Below, piece after piece: positions 11,070 to 19,584 of a DNA stretch of 64,000 nt. Numbering within the stretch: position 1 is the first letter of the stretch; each line of letters begins with the position of its first letter. This DNA is from Sphingomonas cavernae (lineage in GTDB: Bacteria; Pseudomonadota; Alphaproteobacteria; Sphingomonadales; Sphingomonadaceae), in assembly GCF_003590775.1 (NCBI RefSeq), contig NZ_QYUM01000002.1, positions 248,001-312,000 of the forward strand, given 5' to 3'. The notes below the pieces were generated by a model, which worked only from the letters and a program-made list of their open reading frames with translations, was not told the DNA's origin and ran no database searches. The position numbers were made by a program, and so were the translations under genes.

Positions 11070-12539
11070 TCAGTTCTTCGGCAGGGCCGTAACTGACGAG
11101 TTTTGGGCGGGCGTGTCAACGGTCCGCGTCGCAACAGGCGCCGGTGTCGGCGCGCTGTCCCAGTCGCCGATGTTGCGCCGCGCTTCCTTGTAGTTGACCG
11201 TCGGATCATAGAGCGGTCCGCCGTCGAGCCCAAGATCCTGCGATTCGGCCTGGCCCATCGCCGCGAGCAAGGTGAAGCCCGCCACATAGGCGTCGCGGCG
11301 CGCGGTCACGAGCAACACCTGCGAATTGAGCAATTCCTGCTCGGCGTTGAGGATATCGAGGATAGTGCGCGTACCGACGCTGTTCTCGGCGCGCACGCCC
11401 TCCAGCGAAAGCGTGTTTGCCGACACCGCCGACTGTGCGCTCGTGATCACATCGAGCGCTGCCCGCCAGCTCGCAAAGGAAGCGCGCGTTTGCGCGATCA
11501 CGTCGCGCTCCACCTCGATCTGCTGCTCGATCGCCTGGCTTTCGCGCGCCTGCGCCTGGCGCACCTGCGCCGGAGGCGCGCCGCCCTGATAGATCGGGAT
11601 GGTCGCCTGAACGCCCACCGAGGCCGACGTTGTATTCTGCTGGATCGGAACACCGGGAACATCGCTGCCAAGCGTGCCGAGATAATTCTCGTAGCTGCCC
11701 CCGGAAACCGCGGTGACGCGCGGAAGGCGCGAGGCGCGGGCGACGCGCACGTCATAGCGCGCTGCATCGCGCTGCTTGGCGGCGGCGAGCAGGTCAGGGT
11801 TGTTGGTCAGCGCCACATCGACCGCTGTCTCGGGTGTCGTTGGCAGATTGGGAAGCGGCGGCGGCGGCTCGAGCGTGCCGGGCGCGGTACCCACGAACTG
11901 GATATAGCGCTCCTTGCTTCTGATCAGATTGGCTTGCGCCACCTCCAGACGCGAGCGCGCGTCGGAGAGCCGTGCCTCGGACTGCGCGATGTCCGTGCGC
12001 GTCAGATCGCCGACCTCGAACCGGTCCTGCGTCGCCTGAAGGTTGACCTCGAGCACGCCGACATTGGCCTGGTTGAGCTGGGCGACCGCCTCATCGCGCA
12101 TCACGTCCATATAGGCACCGACGACGCCGCTGAAGACGCTCGATTCGGTTCCCCGCAGGAATGCGCGCCCCGCCTCGACCCGCCTGTCCGCAGCGCGTAT
12201 CGCGTTCTTCACGCCGCCGCCGCGATAGATCGGCACCTGAAGCTGGGCGGTGCCCTGCGCACTGCGCGTCGGCGAATTGAAGCTGTTGGAGGGCTTGATC
12301 AGCACCTCGGTATAGTCGCCCTGCAGACTCGCGCTCGGCAACCCCTCGGCGCGCGCCAGCGGCACGTTTTCGTCCTCGGCGCGCTGCCGGGCGCGATCGC
12401 CCGTCATCGTCGGATTTGTCCGATAGGCTTTGACGAGCGCCTCGCGCAGCGTTTCCGCCGACGCCGGGCCTGACAACAGGGCCAGCGCGATCGCCGCTCC
12501 GGCAAGCGTTCGGGATTTGATGCTACGCAATCTCGTCAC
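11070..12539 (-). CDS. tolC: TolC-family outer-membrane efflux/secretion channel
   Basis: 489 residues with an N-terminal signal peptide (AGAAIALALLSGPASA). TolC proteins form the trimeric outer-membrane and periplasmic tunnel for type I secretion and drug efflux. Seen: the start of the mature protein TLREALVKAYRTNPT, the two repeated halves each with long coiled helices, and the second-half signature SVGTRTILDILNAEQELLNSQ. The C-terminal ~60 residues are Pro/Ala/Thr rich. Follows the isoaspartate methyltransferase homologue by 11 bp, and precedes popZ by 10 bp, so the three likely form an operon. Confidence 0.93.
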   Translation of the reverse strand: MTRLRSIKSRTLAGAAIALALLSGPASAETLREALVKAYRTNPTMTGDRARQRAEDENVPLARAEGLPSASLQGDYTEVLIKPSNSFNSPTRSAQGTAQLQVPIYRGGGVKNAIRAADRRVEAGRAFLRGTESSVFSGVVGAYMDVMRDEAVAQLNQANVGVLEVNLQATQDRFEVGDLTRTDIAQSEARLSDARSRLEVAQANLIRSKERYIQFVGTAPGTLEPPPPLPNLPTTPETAVDVALTNNPDLLAAAKQRDAARYDVRVARASRLPRVTAVSGGSYENYLGTLGSDVPGVPIQQNTTSASVGVQATIPIYQGGAPPAQVRQAQARESQAIEQQIEVERDVIAQTRASFASWRAALDVITSAQSAVSANTLSLEGVRAENSVGTRTILDILNAEQELLNSQVLLVTARRDAYVAGFTLLAAMGQAESQDLGLDGGPLYDPTVNYKEARRNIGDWDSAPTPAPVATRTVDTPAQNSSVTALPKN

Positions 12540-12550
12540 CCCTCGACAAA

Positions 12551-13204
12551 CTAGAATACAAAGCCCTTGGGGCTCGCAAAACCCGGAAGGATCGCGGTTT
12601 CCGCGTCCACGAAATCGGTCAGTGCCAGCGCGTTCCCGGCCTTGCGGCCCGAAGCGAGCCGCGTAACGCCGCGCTCGACGATGCCGCCGGCCAGTCGCCC
12701 GCCATCCTTGAGCTGCGCCTTGATCGCGTCGGGCACATGTTCCACCGCGCCATCGATCAGGATCGCGTCATAAGGCGCGCCCTGGCTCCAGCCCTGAGCA
12801 AGCGGGCCCTTGACCACCGCAACATGCGCATGGCCGGCAAGCGCCTTGCTCGCTGCGTCCACGAGCGCCTGATCCTCCTCGAGCGCGACCACCGCGGCGC
12901 CAAGCTGACCCAGCAGCGCGGCCGAATAGCCAGTGGCCGCGCCGATCACGAGCACCTTTTCCCCGGCGTGCACGCCAAGCGTCGTCAGCAGCCGCCCGGT
13001 CGTGGCCGGCGTATTGAGCGCACGGCCTTCGGAGACAGGCATCAGCGTATCGACATAGGCGAGTGCGGCTCGATCCGTCGGCACAAAGGCCTCACGCGCG
13101 ACGGTGCCCATCGCAGACACGACCCGCGGATCGCTGACAGCCCAGGTGCGGAGCTGGTTGGAGACCATGGCTCGGCGCATCGATTCAAAATTCGTTTCGG
13201 TCAT
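12551..13204 (-). CDS. Protein-L-isoaspartate O-methyltransferase family protein
   Basis: 217 residues. Members transfer a methyl group from S-adenosylmethionine to isoaspartyl residues in damaged proteins. Seen: SAM-binding motif I in VLVIGAATGYSAALL, motif II-like VVALEEDQALVDAA and a PYDAILIDGAVEHVP segment, with an RREAMVxxQL-like N terminus (MRRAMVSNQLRTW). The start at 13204 is set by this N terminus. This shorter alphaproteobacterial form upstream of tolC may not have true isoaspartate activity. First gene of the likely tolC-popZ operon. Confidence 0.87.
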   Translation of the reverse strand: MTETNFESMRRAMVSNQLRTWAVSDPRVVSAMGTVAREAFVPTDRAALAYVDTLMPVSEGRALNTPATTGRLLTTLGVHAGEKVLVIGAATGYSAALLGQLGAAVVALEEDQALVDAASKALAGHAHVAVVKGPLAQGWSQGAPYDAILIDGAVEHVPDAIKAQLKDGGRLAGGIVERGVTRLASGRKAGNALALTDFVDAETAILPGFASPKGFVF

Positions 13205-13367
13205 GACGGCTTCCAGATCGCACAACTGTCTTAGTCATGCAATACACTAAATGGGGTGACACGCGCTTCTATCCGTTGCCGCGCGCCTCGCCAAGCGCAA
13301 GTAAGTAACAAAATGTAGCGGTGCACGGTTGACAGCGCGGCCGGCTCCGCGCAGAGCAGCCCGCCTC

Positions 13368-13441
13368 GGCCCGATGGCGGAGTGGTTACGCAGAGGACTG
13401 CAAATCCTTGCACGCCGGTTCGATTCCGGCTCGGGCCTCCA
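13368..13441 (+). tRNA. tRNA-Cys (GCA)
   Basis: 74-base cloverleaf including an encoded CCA. The 7-bp acceptor stem is GGCCCGA/TCGGGCC, the anticodon GCA is at 13400-13402 in the loop CTGCAAA, and the T arm contains GGTTCGATTCC. A TTGACA at 13329-13334 upstream could be its -35 box. Catabolic genes begin just downstream. Confidence 0.95.
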
Positions 13442-13630
13442 CATTCCAAGCTTTTGGAATTCATCGCAAATCTTCAGATTGCCCCCGCCGGGCAATCTGC
13501 TCCGGCATCGTCCGGGCGTTTCGACGAAACCGTCTCTGAAACAGCTACGCCGCCACTAGCGATCCCATCTCACCGGATTTCGGCATGATCCTTGTTCGAA
13601 AAATCGCAAGCTTAGTTCACCCATTTGGTA

Positions 13631-14056
13631 TTACTGAGCCGGGCCATCACGAGGCGGAAGGTTTTCGCACTGCGTCCTGAACTGAACGTTTTCCCCGCTG
13701 CGAAACGTCACGCTACGGACCAGCGTCCAATCAAGTTCTTTCATCGTGGGCCAATCCTCGGGATCACACATCCTCTTCTCCCATTGGGCCTGCAGCAATT
13801 CCCGCCAGCCCACCTTCAAACTGGACACATCTGCGTCGTAGGTATCCACGGTAGTGATAGTGCGATCCGCGCACGAGACTTCGAAACCGACCCAGGTGGT
13901 GTATTTCCCCTGCTTCATCGGCCACTTCGCCCTATTGGCCTCGGACTGTCTCGTTACAGCGCCGCAGAACTCGGCCTTTACGCTCTCGACGGTGACTTCT
14001 TCCGTCGGAGGCTGTGTGGGCTGCGCGAGCAACAACAATGTCAGTACTAACGTCAT
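13631..14056 (-). CDS. Hypothetical exported protein
   Basis: 141 residues, no family recognised. It starts with a short hydrophobic leader (MTLVLTLLLLAQPTQ) that looks like a signal peptide, so the protein is probably periplasmic. The mature part contains three cysteines (in AEFCGAV, EVSCADR and KRMCDPE, plus one near the end in TQCENL), which suggests disulphides, and is otherwise polar with several Trp. The ATG at 14056 is preceded by AAGGGGGA at a suitable distance; the longer frame upstream is arginine-rich and rejected. It stands alone between the tRNA and the first MFS gene. 13442-13630 and 14057-14231 hold nothing else that I can recognise. Confidence 0.6.
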   Translation of the reverse strand: MTLVLTLLLLAQPTQPPTEEVTVESVKAEFCGAVTRQSEANRAKWPMKQGKYTTWVGFEVSCADRTITTVDTYDADVSSLKVGWRELLQAQWEKRMCDPEDWPTMKELDWTLVRSVTFRSGENVQFRTQCENLPPRDGPAQ

Positions 14057-14231
14057 ACCATCCCCCTTCACGCCGGCCTTGCTGCAATTTGCCCATGGTG
14101 TCGAGGTGAGCGTAAAGTGCGCGCCAATTGCATTGAGGCGGCGGGACTTGCCTGGGGTGGATAGGGCGAAGCGCGAGCCCTCCCTTCGCCAAGCCTGGTC
14201 CCCGTCCTGCAATGAACCCGGCGTTGGCTCG

Positions 14232-15590
14232 TCAATCTACCCCGCTGCGTGCTTCTGCGACACGTATCAGAGCGGCGCGATATGTCGACAAACCCGACAG
14301 GATGAGCAGGACGATCAGCGGCAGCAGCACAGCGCCCGCAACCGCGATGGAGTAGCGCAACGCGCTTTCGTCGCCGAAGCCGAAATCGGTGATTGCCGCG
14401 ATGAAGCTCGCTCCCAGCCCCAGCCCCACCAGATTGACCGCGAGCAGCGTCAGCGCCATCACCTGCCCGCGGAACTGGTTGGGCGTGACATCCTGGATAG
14501 CGGCAATCATCACGCCCTGCGCCGCCTGCCCGATCAGGGTTCCGACCGCCATGAAGCCAAGCGCGAGCGCCGCGTTGGGCATGAGTGGGCCGATGATCAG
14601 CGGAAACGCCTTGAGCAGCGTGGTGCCGAGCACGATCCGCATATTGGCGTCGGCGCGGCCGCTGCGCATCAGCCGCCCGGAGAGCCAGCCGCCACCGATC
14701 GTCCCGATCGTCCCGCAGACCAGCATGAGCACACCATAATAGAGACCGACTTCGGTGATCGACATGCCGTAAGTGCGGATAAGGAAGGTGGGATACCAGA
14801 GGGATACGCCAATCGCGAGCATGCCAATCAGCGATATTGAACCGATGAGCATTGCATAAAGCCGCCAATGCGTCCGCAGCCAGGCGAAGGTTTCGGACAA
14901 CGGAAGGTCATGGCTTTGATAGCCCTTGGCGAGCTCACGCCTTTCCGGCTCGCGCACGGTCTTCAGCAGCCCCGCGATGATGACGCCAGGAATCCCTACG
15001 ACGACAAACACCATTTGCCACGGCGCCAGCGTCCCGATCAGCGGCAACGTCGCGCCGCCCATTCCCGTGAAATGCTGGAGCAGAACCCCACCGATGATCA
15101 GCGCAAGCCCGCCACCAATCGGATAGCCTATCGCATAGAGGCTGATCGCAAGCGCCCGGCGCCGCGAATCGAAATAATCGCTGATCAGCGAATAGGCGGT
15201 CGGGCTCAGCGTCGCCTCGCCTACGCCGACTCCTATCCGCGCGATGAAGAGCTGGCCGAAGCTGCGCGCCGCGCCGCACAGCATCGTCATCAGCGACCAG
15301 AACAGGACGCCATAGACTATGATCCGCGTGCGGTTGCGGCTGGTATCGACGAACCGGCCGATGGGAATCGCCGCCACGCTGTAAAGCAACGCGAAGGCAA
15401 AGCCCTGAAGCAGGCTGATCTGGAAATCGCTGAGGCCCAGATCCTGCTTGATCGGGATGACGAGCAGCGTCAGCACGCGCGCGTCGATCGCGCTGAAGCA
15501 ATAGGCGAGCGAGAGGACGCCCACCACATACCAGCGATAGGCGCCCCCGGTCTCGGCGGCATTCAGATCCCGCACCGCATTGCTTGCCAT
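14232..15590 (-). CDS. MFS transporter (spinster-like, organic anion/acid uptake type)
   Basis: 452 residues with twelve predicted membrane helices. The major-facilitator motif between helices 2 and 3 reads GRFVDTSRNRTRII, and the first helix contains AYCFSAIDARVLTLLV. This subgroup is common in sphingomonad catabolic clusters and is thought to move organic acids or sterol-like compounds; the substrate is not predictable. Last gene of a minus-strand series that starts upstream with the amidohydrolase and the Rieske oxygenase; separated from the SDR upstream by 33 bp, so cotranscription is likely. Confidence 0.88.
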   Translation of the reverse strand: MASNAVRDLNAAETGGAYRWYVVGVLSLAYCFSAIDARVLTLLVIPIKQDLGLSDFQISLLQGFAFALLYSVAAIPIGRFVDTSRNRTRIIVYGVLFWSLMTMLCGAARSFGQLFIARIGVGVGEATLSPTAYSLISDYFDSRRRALAISLYAIGYPIGGGLALIIGGVLLQHFTGMGGATLPLIGTLAPWQMVFVVVGIPGVIIAGLLKTVREPERRELAKGYQSHDLPLSETFAWLRTHWRLYAMLIGSISLIGMLAIGVSLWYPTFLIRTYGMSITEVGLYYGVLMLVCGTIGTIGGGWLSGRLMRSGRADANMRIVLGTTLLKAFPLIIGPLMPNAALALGFMAVGTLIGQAAQGVMIAAIQDVTPNQFRGQVMALTLLAVNLVGLGLGASFIAAITDFGFGDESALRYSIAVAGAVLLPLIVLLILSGLSTYRAALIRVAEARSGVD

Positions 15591-15622
15591 ATTCGCGAGA
15601 TCCTTCAGTTATTTGTCTTTGT

Positions 15623-16489
15623 CTACCAGGCCGATACCGGATTGACCCTTGCGAGCAATCCCGACATGCGTTCACTCAGCTTGTGGTCGTTATCGTCGCT
15701 CTCGGGGATCAGCCAGAACCGTCCCGCACGAATGCCCTCGAGCGCGAAAGCCGCAACTTCGTCGGGCTCGGTCAGCGCCATTTTGAGCCCCGTCGTCCGG
15801 ACGAGGTCCTCCATCGTCTCATAGGCGGGCTTGTTGCCGTCATCGTCGCCATAGTCAGCGGGACGATTGCGCTTGGAGGCGAGGATCGAGGTATTGACCA
15901 CGTGGGGTCCCGGAAACAGCACCGCTGCCCGGACACGTTCGCCCTCGCGCAGGAGCTGCTGGTAGAGCACCTCGCTGATGCTTGTGACCGCCGCCTTGGA
16001 CGCGGCATAGATCGGCGTATTGGGCAGCGAGCGCAGTCCGCCATTGGATGAGGACGTGTTGATCACCACCCCCTCCTCGCCGGAGGCAAGCATGCGCGGA
16101 ACAAAGGCCTGGATGCCATAAACCACGCCGAACACGTTGACGTCGAAACCCCAGTGCCAGTCATTGGCGGGGAGCGACCAGAGCGCCTTTTGGGCCTCGC
16201 CCAGCCCCACCCCCGCGTTGTTGAAAAGCAGGTGGATCGCACCGTGCCGCGCCCAGACGGTATCGGCGAGCGCGGCAACCGACTCGGCCTTGGTCACGTC
16301 GACCTTGACGCCCGTTACATCGGCGCCGGTTTCGGTCCCGATCTCGGCCGCGGTCGCATCGAGGCGCGCCTGATCGATATCGGCGAGCACCACTTTCGCG
16401 CCGGCGCGCGCCAACTGCTCGCCGAGCGCGCGCCCGACGCCACTGGCGCCGCCGGTGATAACGGCTACGCGGTCCGTGAAGTCGCGCAT
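15623..16489 (-). CDS. Short-chain dehydrogenase/reductase (SDR)
   Basis: 288-residue Rossmann-fold oxidoreductase using NAD(P). Seen: the cofactor motif TGGASGVGRALG at about residues 12-23, NNAGVG at about 91-96, and the catalytic YAASK (IYAASKAAVTS). Alcohol or ketone substrate unknown; neighbours suggest a cyclic or steroid-like intermediate. Its ATG overlaps the TGA of the upstream acetoacetate-decarboxylase-like gene (TGATG), which implies translational coupling. Confidence 0.88.
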   Translation of the reverse strand: MRDFTDRVAVITGGASGVGRALGEQLARAGAKVVLADIDQARLDATAAEIGTETGADVTGVKVDVTKAESVAALADTVWARHGAIHLLFNNAGVGLGEAQKALWSLPANDWHWGFDVNVFGVVYGIQAFVPRMLASGEEGVVINTSSSNGGLRSLPNTPIYAASKAAVTSISEVLYQQLLREGERVRAAVLFPGPHVVNTSILASKRNRPADYGDDDGNKPAYETMEDLVRTTGLKMALTEPDEVAAFALEGIRAGRFWLIPESDDNDHKLSERMSGLLARVNPVSAW

Positions 16490-17298
16490 CAGGCCGCCTT
16501 TGCGTCCGCAAGCGCAATTTCAATGCCCGGATTACCGGGAGCATCATTGCGCTGCACCCAGAATGGCGCGATCCATTCGCCCGGAACGGTGCGCAGGAGC
16601 TGTCCGCTGGTGTTGGTCGCGCCCTCGACATAGTCGAGACTCAGCATCCGCCGGATCGGCACATCGACGAGCGGGTCATAGGCCGATTCATGGAAGCGGA
16701 TCGCGCCGTCGAAGCTGCGCTTGAGGTTGTAGTTCCGCTTCCAGTTAAGCCGCGTCAGATACACGTCGCCATCGAATTCGCCCGGCGTGGAGATCGAGGG
16801 CAACCCCTTGTAGCAGTAGAAATATTCCTCGAAGGGTTCGGGCTTGCCCTGATCGGCGCCCAGCGTGCCCTCGACCTCGAAATAGGTGATGCCATGGCGC
16901 GTGCAGGTGGCGCGAACATGATCGCCATTCTTCTCGAAGCTCGTCTCGGCGATCTTCTTTGGCTCGCCAAAGCGCTCCCGACCCGAGGTGACCACGGACT
17001 CACCCTCCATCGCCATGTGGAAGACATAGCCCCCGGGCGTGCCCTCATAGTCGCACATCACGCCGAGCGTCAGCGCGCCGATCTCCACCGTGGTTTCAGG
17101 GGTGACGTGCATCGCTACATGCGCAAACTGGAGGAAAATTTCGGGCCGCGCCGAGGCCGCGAGCGGGCGCGGCAGCATGGCGCGCGCGATTTCGGGATCC
17201 GTCTCGTAGAGAGCGCGCACCGTGCGCACGGTATTGTTGAGTCCCGCCGACCGTGCATGCGCGCTCGGACCCTCGACATAGCGTAGCTTGACCATCAA
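16489..17298 (-). CDS. Acetoacetate decarboxylase-family protein
   Basis: 269 residues. The family includes beta-keto acid decarboxylases that form a Schiff base with lysine, and relatives that act as aldolase-dehydratases or hydrolases. Seen: FGEPKKIAET, which places a Lys pair where the catalytic and pKa-shifting lysines of the family occur, and the C-terminal GEWIAPFWVQ. The protein is longer at its N terminus than the classical clostridial enzyme. It sits between a Rieske oxygenase and an SDR and may decarboxylate or rearrange an oxidised intermediate. A GC-rich stem (17334-17354) lies in the 84-bp gap before the Rieske gene. Confidence 0.8.
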   Translation of the reverse strand: MMVKLRYVEGPSAHARSAGLNNTVRTVRALYETDPEIARAMLPRPLAASARPEIFLQFAHVAMHVTPETTVEIGALTLGVMCDYEGTPGGYVFHMAMEGESVVTSGRERFGEPKKIAETSFEKNGDHVRATCTRHGITYFEVEGTLGADQGKPEPFEEYFYCYKGLPSISTPGEFDGDVYLTRLNWKRNYNLKRSFDGAIRFHESAYDPLVDVPIRRMLSLDYVEGATNTSGQLLRTVPGEWIAPFWVQRNDAPGNPGIEIALADAKAA

Positions 17299-17382
17299 AG
17301 CCTCTCCTTCACGCGGGCAAAATCGTCCCGATCGCGCGGGCCCGCCGCCCGCGCGTCGCCTGTTGCTGTCTTTGATCCAGAG

Positions 17383-18381
17383 CTAGACGGCGGCCATCTG
17401 CCGCGGCGTGTCGCCCTCTGTGTAGAATTGCTCGAAATAGCGCCGGAAGCGCAGGATGGGGCCGTCGCCGTCGCACAGCAGCGGTCGTGCGCGGTGGATC
17501 TTGTTGTGCCAGATCGGAATATCGCCTTCGACGCCGCTCTGCCCGCACGTATATTCGATAGCCATCAGCGCGGCCTGATGTTCGGGTGAACCTTCGGGCG
17601 TCTCGGGGAAGGTGAAGCAAAAGCGAAGCTCGACCTGATCGGCCTCGACGGGCGTCGCAAGCACCATCAGCGAGAGCGTCACCACGCCCGTGAGTTGGGT
17701 GAACTTCTGCCCTGCGCCGTTCTGGATCGTCTGGACGCTCGACGGGATGATCTTCGTCGTGCCGTCGGGCAGCGTCACGGTACGCTCGCCCTGTGCGTCG
17801 CTGCGGCGGATATGGCCGTCATAGCTGGTCTGCCCCTCGGGCACCGCCTCCATCTTGTGGACATATTCGAAATGCGCGAGGTCGACGCCATTCTCGGCGA
17901 TCTCCTGCGGATTGCTCGCGAACGCCCAGAAGCGGCGCACGGGTTGGCTCCAGCCCGCATCGGTGAAGGGCGCATGCTCGATCACGTCAAAGGTCGGCGC
18001 GACCCGGTCGGGGTGATACCAGGCCCAGATCACGCCGTTCTTCTCGACCACAGGATAAGGCCGCGCGATCGGCTCACGCTTGGTGATCGGCGGGATCGCC
18101 TTGGCATAGGGAATGTCGACGCAGAAGCCGTCAGGGCGGTAGGCCCAGCTATGAAACGGACAACGCAGCCGATCGCCGTCGACCGTCCCGCCATGCCCCA
18201 TATGCGCACCCAGATGCGGACAATAGGCGTCGAGCAGCCCGACCGTTCCCGACTCTCCGCGAAAGATCACGAGGTCGCGGCCGAAATAGCGGAGCGGCTT
18301 GACCTCACCGACCGCGATCTCGTCGCCATAGCTGACAAAGAACCAGCCGAAGGGGATGCCCATCGGGAACCGTTGCAGCAT
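17383..18381 (-). CDS. Rieske non-heme iron oxygenase, steroid hydroxylase-like (KshA/DAF-36 type)
   Basis: 332 residues from the ATG at 18381. Rieske monooxygenases insert oxygen using electrons from a reductase. Seen: [2Fe-2S] ligands Cys54-x-His56 (CPHLGAH) and Cys74-x2-His77 (CPFHSW), then the mononuclear iron site ENGVDLAHFEYVH with Asp167, His170 and His175. The spacing and the HLGAHMGHGG loop resemble single-component oxygenases such as 3-ketosteroid 9-alpha-hydroxylase KshA and cholesterol 7-desaturases. No reductase gene is adjacent. The upstream 38-codon extension is arginine/glycine rich and rejected. The exact hydroxylation position is unknown. Confidence 0.8.
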   Translation of the reverse strand: MLQRFPMGIPFGWFFVSYGDEIAVGEVKPLRYFGRDLVIFRGESGTVGLLDAYCPHLGAHMGHGGTVDGDRLRCPFHSWAYRPDGFCVDIPYAKAIPPITKREPIARPYPVVEKNGVIWAWYHPDRVAPTFDVIEHAPFTDAGWSQPVRRFWAFASNPQEIAENGVDLAHFEYVHKMEAVPEGQTSYDGHIRRSDAQGERTVTLPDGTTKIIPSSVQTIQNGAGQKFTQLTGVVTLSLMVLATPVEADQVELRFCFTFPETPEGSPEHQAALMAIEYTCGQSGVEGDIPIWHNKIHRARPLLCDGDGPILRFRRYFEQFYTEGDTPRQMAAV

Positions 18382-18518
18382 TACCTTACTCTCCCGTTGC
18401 CGGCCGGCTGTTGTGCCGGTCCGGACGTCGCCGTGGCGATGTGCGTCAGAATAACCGCCCAACCCTCGCGGGGAAGGCCCCTTGCGGGGACGCACTGTCC
18501 GCCATCATGGACAATGGT

Positions 18519-19472
18519 CTAACGCGTACCTCGGACATGCGCGTCGAGCGCTGACATCTGCGGCTCCATCCACGGGCGCAGCTTGCGGTGCTCGAAACTC
18601 GCCGCGAGGTGATCGATGAAGGCGCGCGTCGCAGCGGGCATCAGCCCGGGCGAGAACACCGCCCAGACTTCCTTGTCGTAATAGGCCCATTCCTGGTCGA
18701 GCGCGACGAGCCGTCCTTCGTGAAGGTCGTCGCGGATCACGCTGATCGGGATCTGCGCGATGCCGAGGCCATGCCGTGCCGCCGAGGCAAGCGCGGCGCC
18801 GCTGTTGCTCTTCCAGTTGCCTGAAACCTTGACGCGCGCGCCGGCCGCATCCTCGTCGTTGAAGTGGAAATAGCCGCCAAGGTCGGCGAGGCAGCCATGT
18901 CCGGCCAGATCGGCAGGCGACTGAGGCCAGCCATGCTGCGCAACATAGTCGGGCGACGCGCACAGGCAGTATGACAGATAGCCGAAGAGCCGCGCCTTCA
19001 GGCTGGAGTCGTTCAGCCGGCCGTAACGGATGACGACGTCGAACTGCTCCTGCACCAGCTCCGCCTCGCGCAGATACGCGACGACCTCCACCGAGATTTC
19101 GCTATGACGCGCGCTGAATTCGGCGACGATCGACGACATGAAGGTGACGCCGAATATGTCACTGAGGCCCACGCGTATCCGACCGACGGGGCGCTCCTGA
19201 AACTGTGCCATTTGCCGCTCGATATCGACGAGCGATGCCCTCATCTCGAGACAGCGTTGATGAAAGAGATCGCCCGCCGCGGTCAGCGACAGTCGCCGCG
19301 TCGTGCGCACCAGCAATTGCGCACCGACGCGAACCTCAAGCTCGCTCACCATCTTGCTGACATAGGATTTGGAAACGCCCAGCGCCTCGGCGCCCGCGGT
19401 GAAGCTTCCGGTCTCGACGACCGCCAGAAACTCTTCGATCCCGCGCCACGTCACCAGCTTCGCTCCCCACAT
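18519..19472 (-). CDS. LysR-family transcriptional regulator
   Basis: 317 residues from the ATG at 19472; the 70-codon upstream extension overlaps the amidohydrolase antisense and lacks family similarity. Seen: the N-terminal winged helix-turn-helix (IEEFLAVVETGSFTAGAEALGVSKSYVSKMVSELE, read in parts) and a two-lobed effector domain. Such regulators bind a small molecule, often a pathway intermediate, and activate adjacent operons. It lies between the amidohydrolase and the Rieske gene, so either may be its target. All three are on the same strand, which is unusual for a divergent LysR arrangement. Confidence 0.88.
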   Translation of the reverse strand: MWGAKLVTWRGIEEFLAVVETGSFTAGAEALGVSKSYVSKMVSELEVRVGAQLLVRTTRRLSLTAAGDLFHQRCLEMRASLVDIERQMAQFQERPVGRIRVGLSDIFGVTFMSSIVAEFSARHSEISVEVVAYLREAELVQEQFDVVIRYGRLNDSSLKARLFGYLSYCLCASPDYVAQHGWPQSPADLAGHGCLADLGGYFHFNDEDAAGARVKVSGNWKSNSGAALASAARHGLGIAQIPISVIRDDLHEGRLVALDQEWAYYDKEVWAVFSPGLMPAATRAFIDHLAASFEHRKLRPWMEPQMSALDAHVRGTR

Positions 19473-19584
19473 CGCCGTTTCGAACGCGGCGTTGGCGGGG
19501 AGGCTAGTCGGCCCGGGAGCTGAGGGGAACCCCGAATTGCCCCGATTGTTCACGATACGGGACAAATCGGACAGACGCTCACGC

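Noticed and set aside
13442-13630. Small gene or RNA between tRNA-Cys and the hypothetical gene
   Set aside because: No frame with start, Shine-Dalgarno and protein-like composition, and no stable RNA fold recognised by eye.
17299-17382. Intrinsic terminator between the Rieske and acetoacetate-decarboxylase-like genes
   Set aside because: A GC-rich stem is present but the following T stretch is too far away and short.
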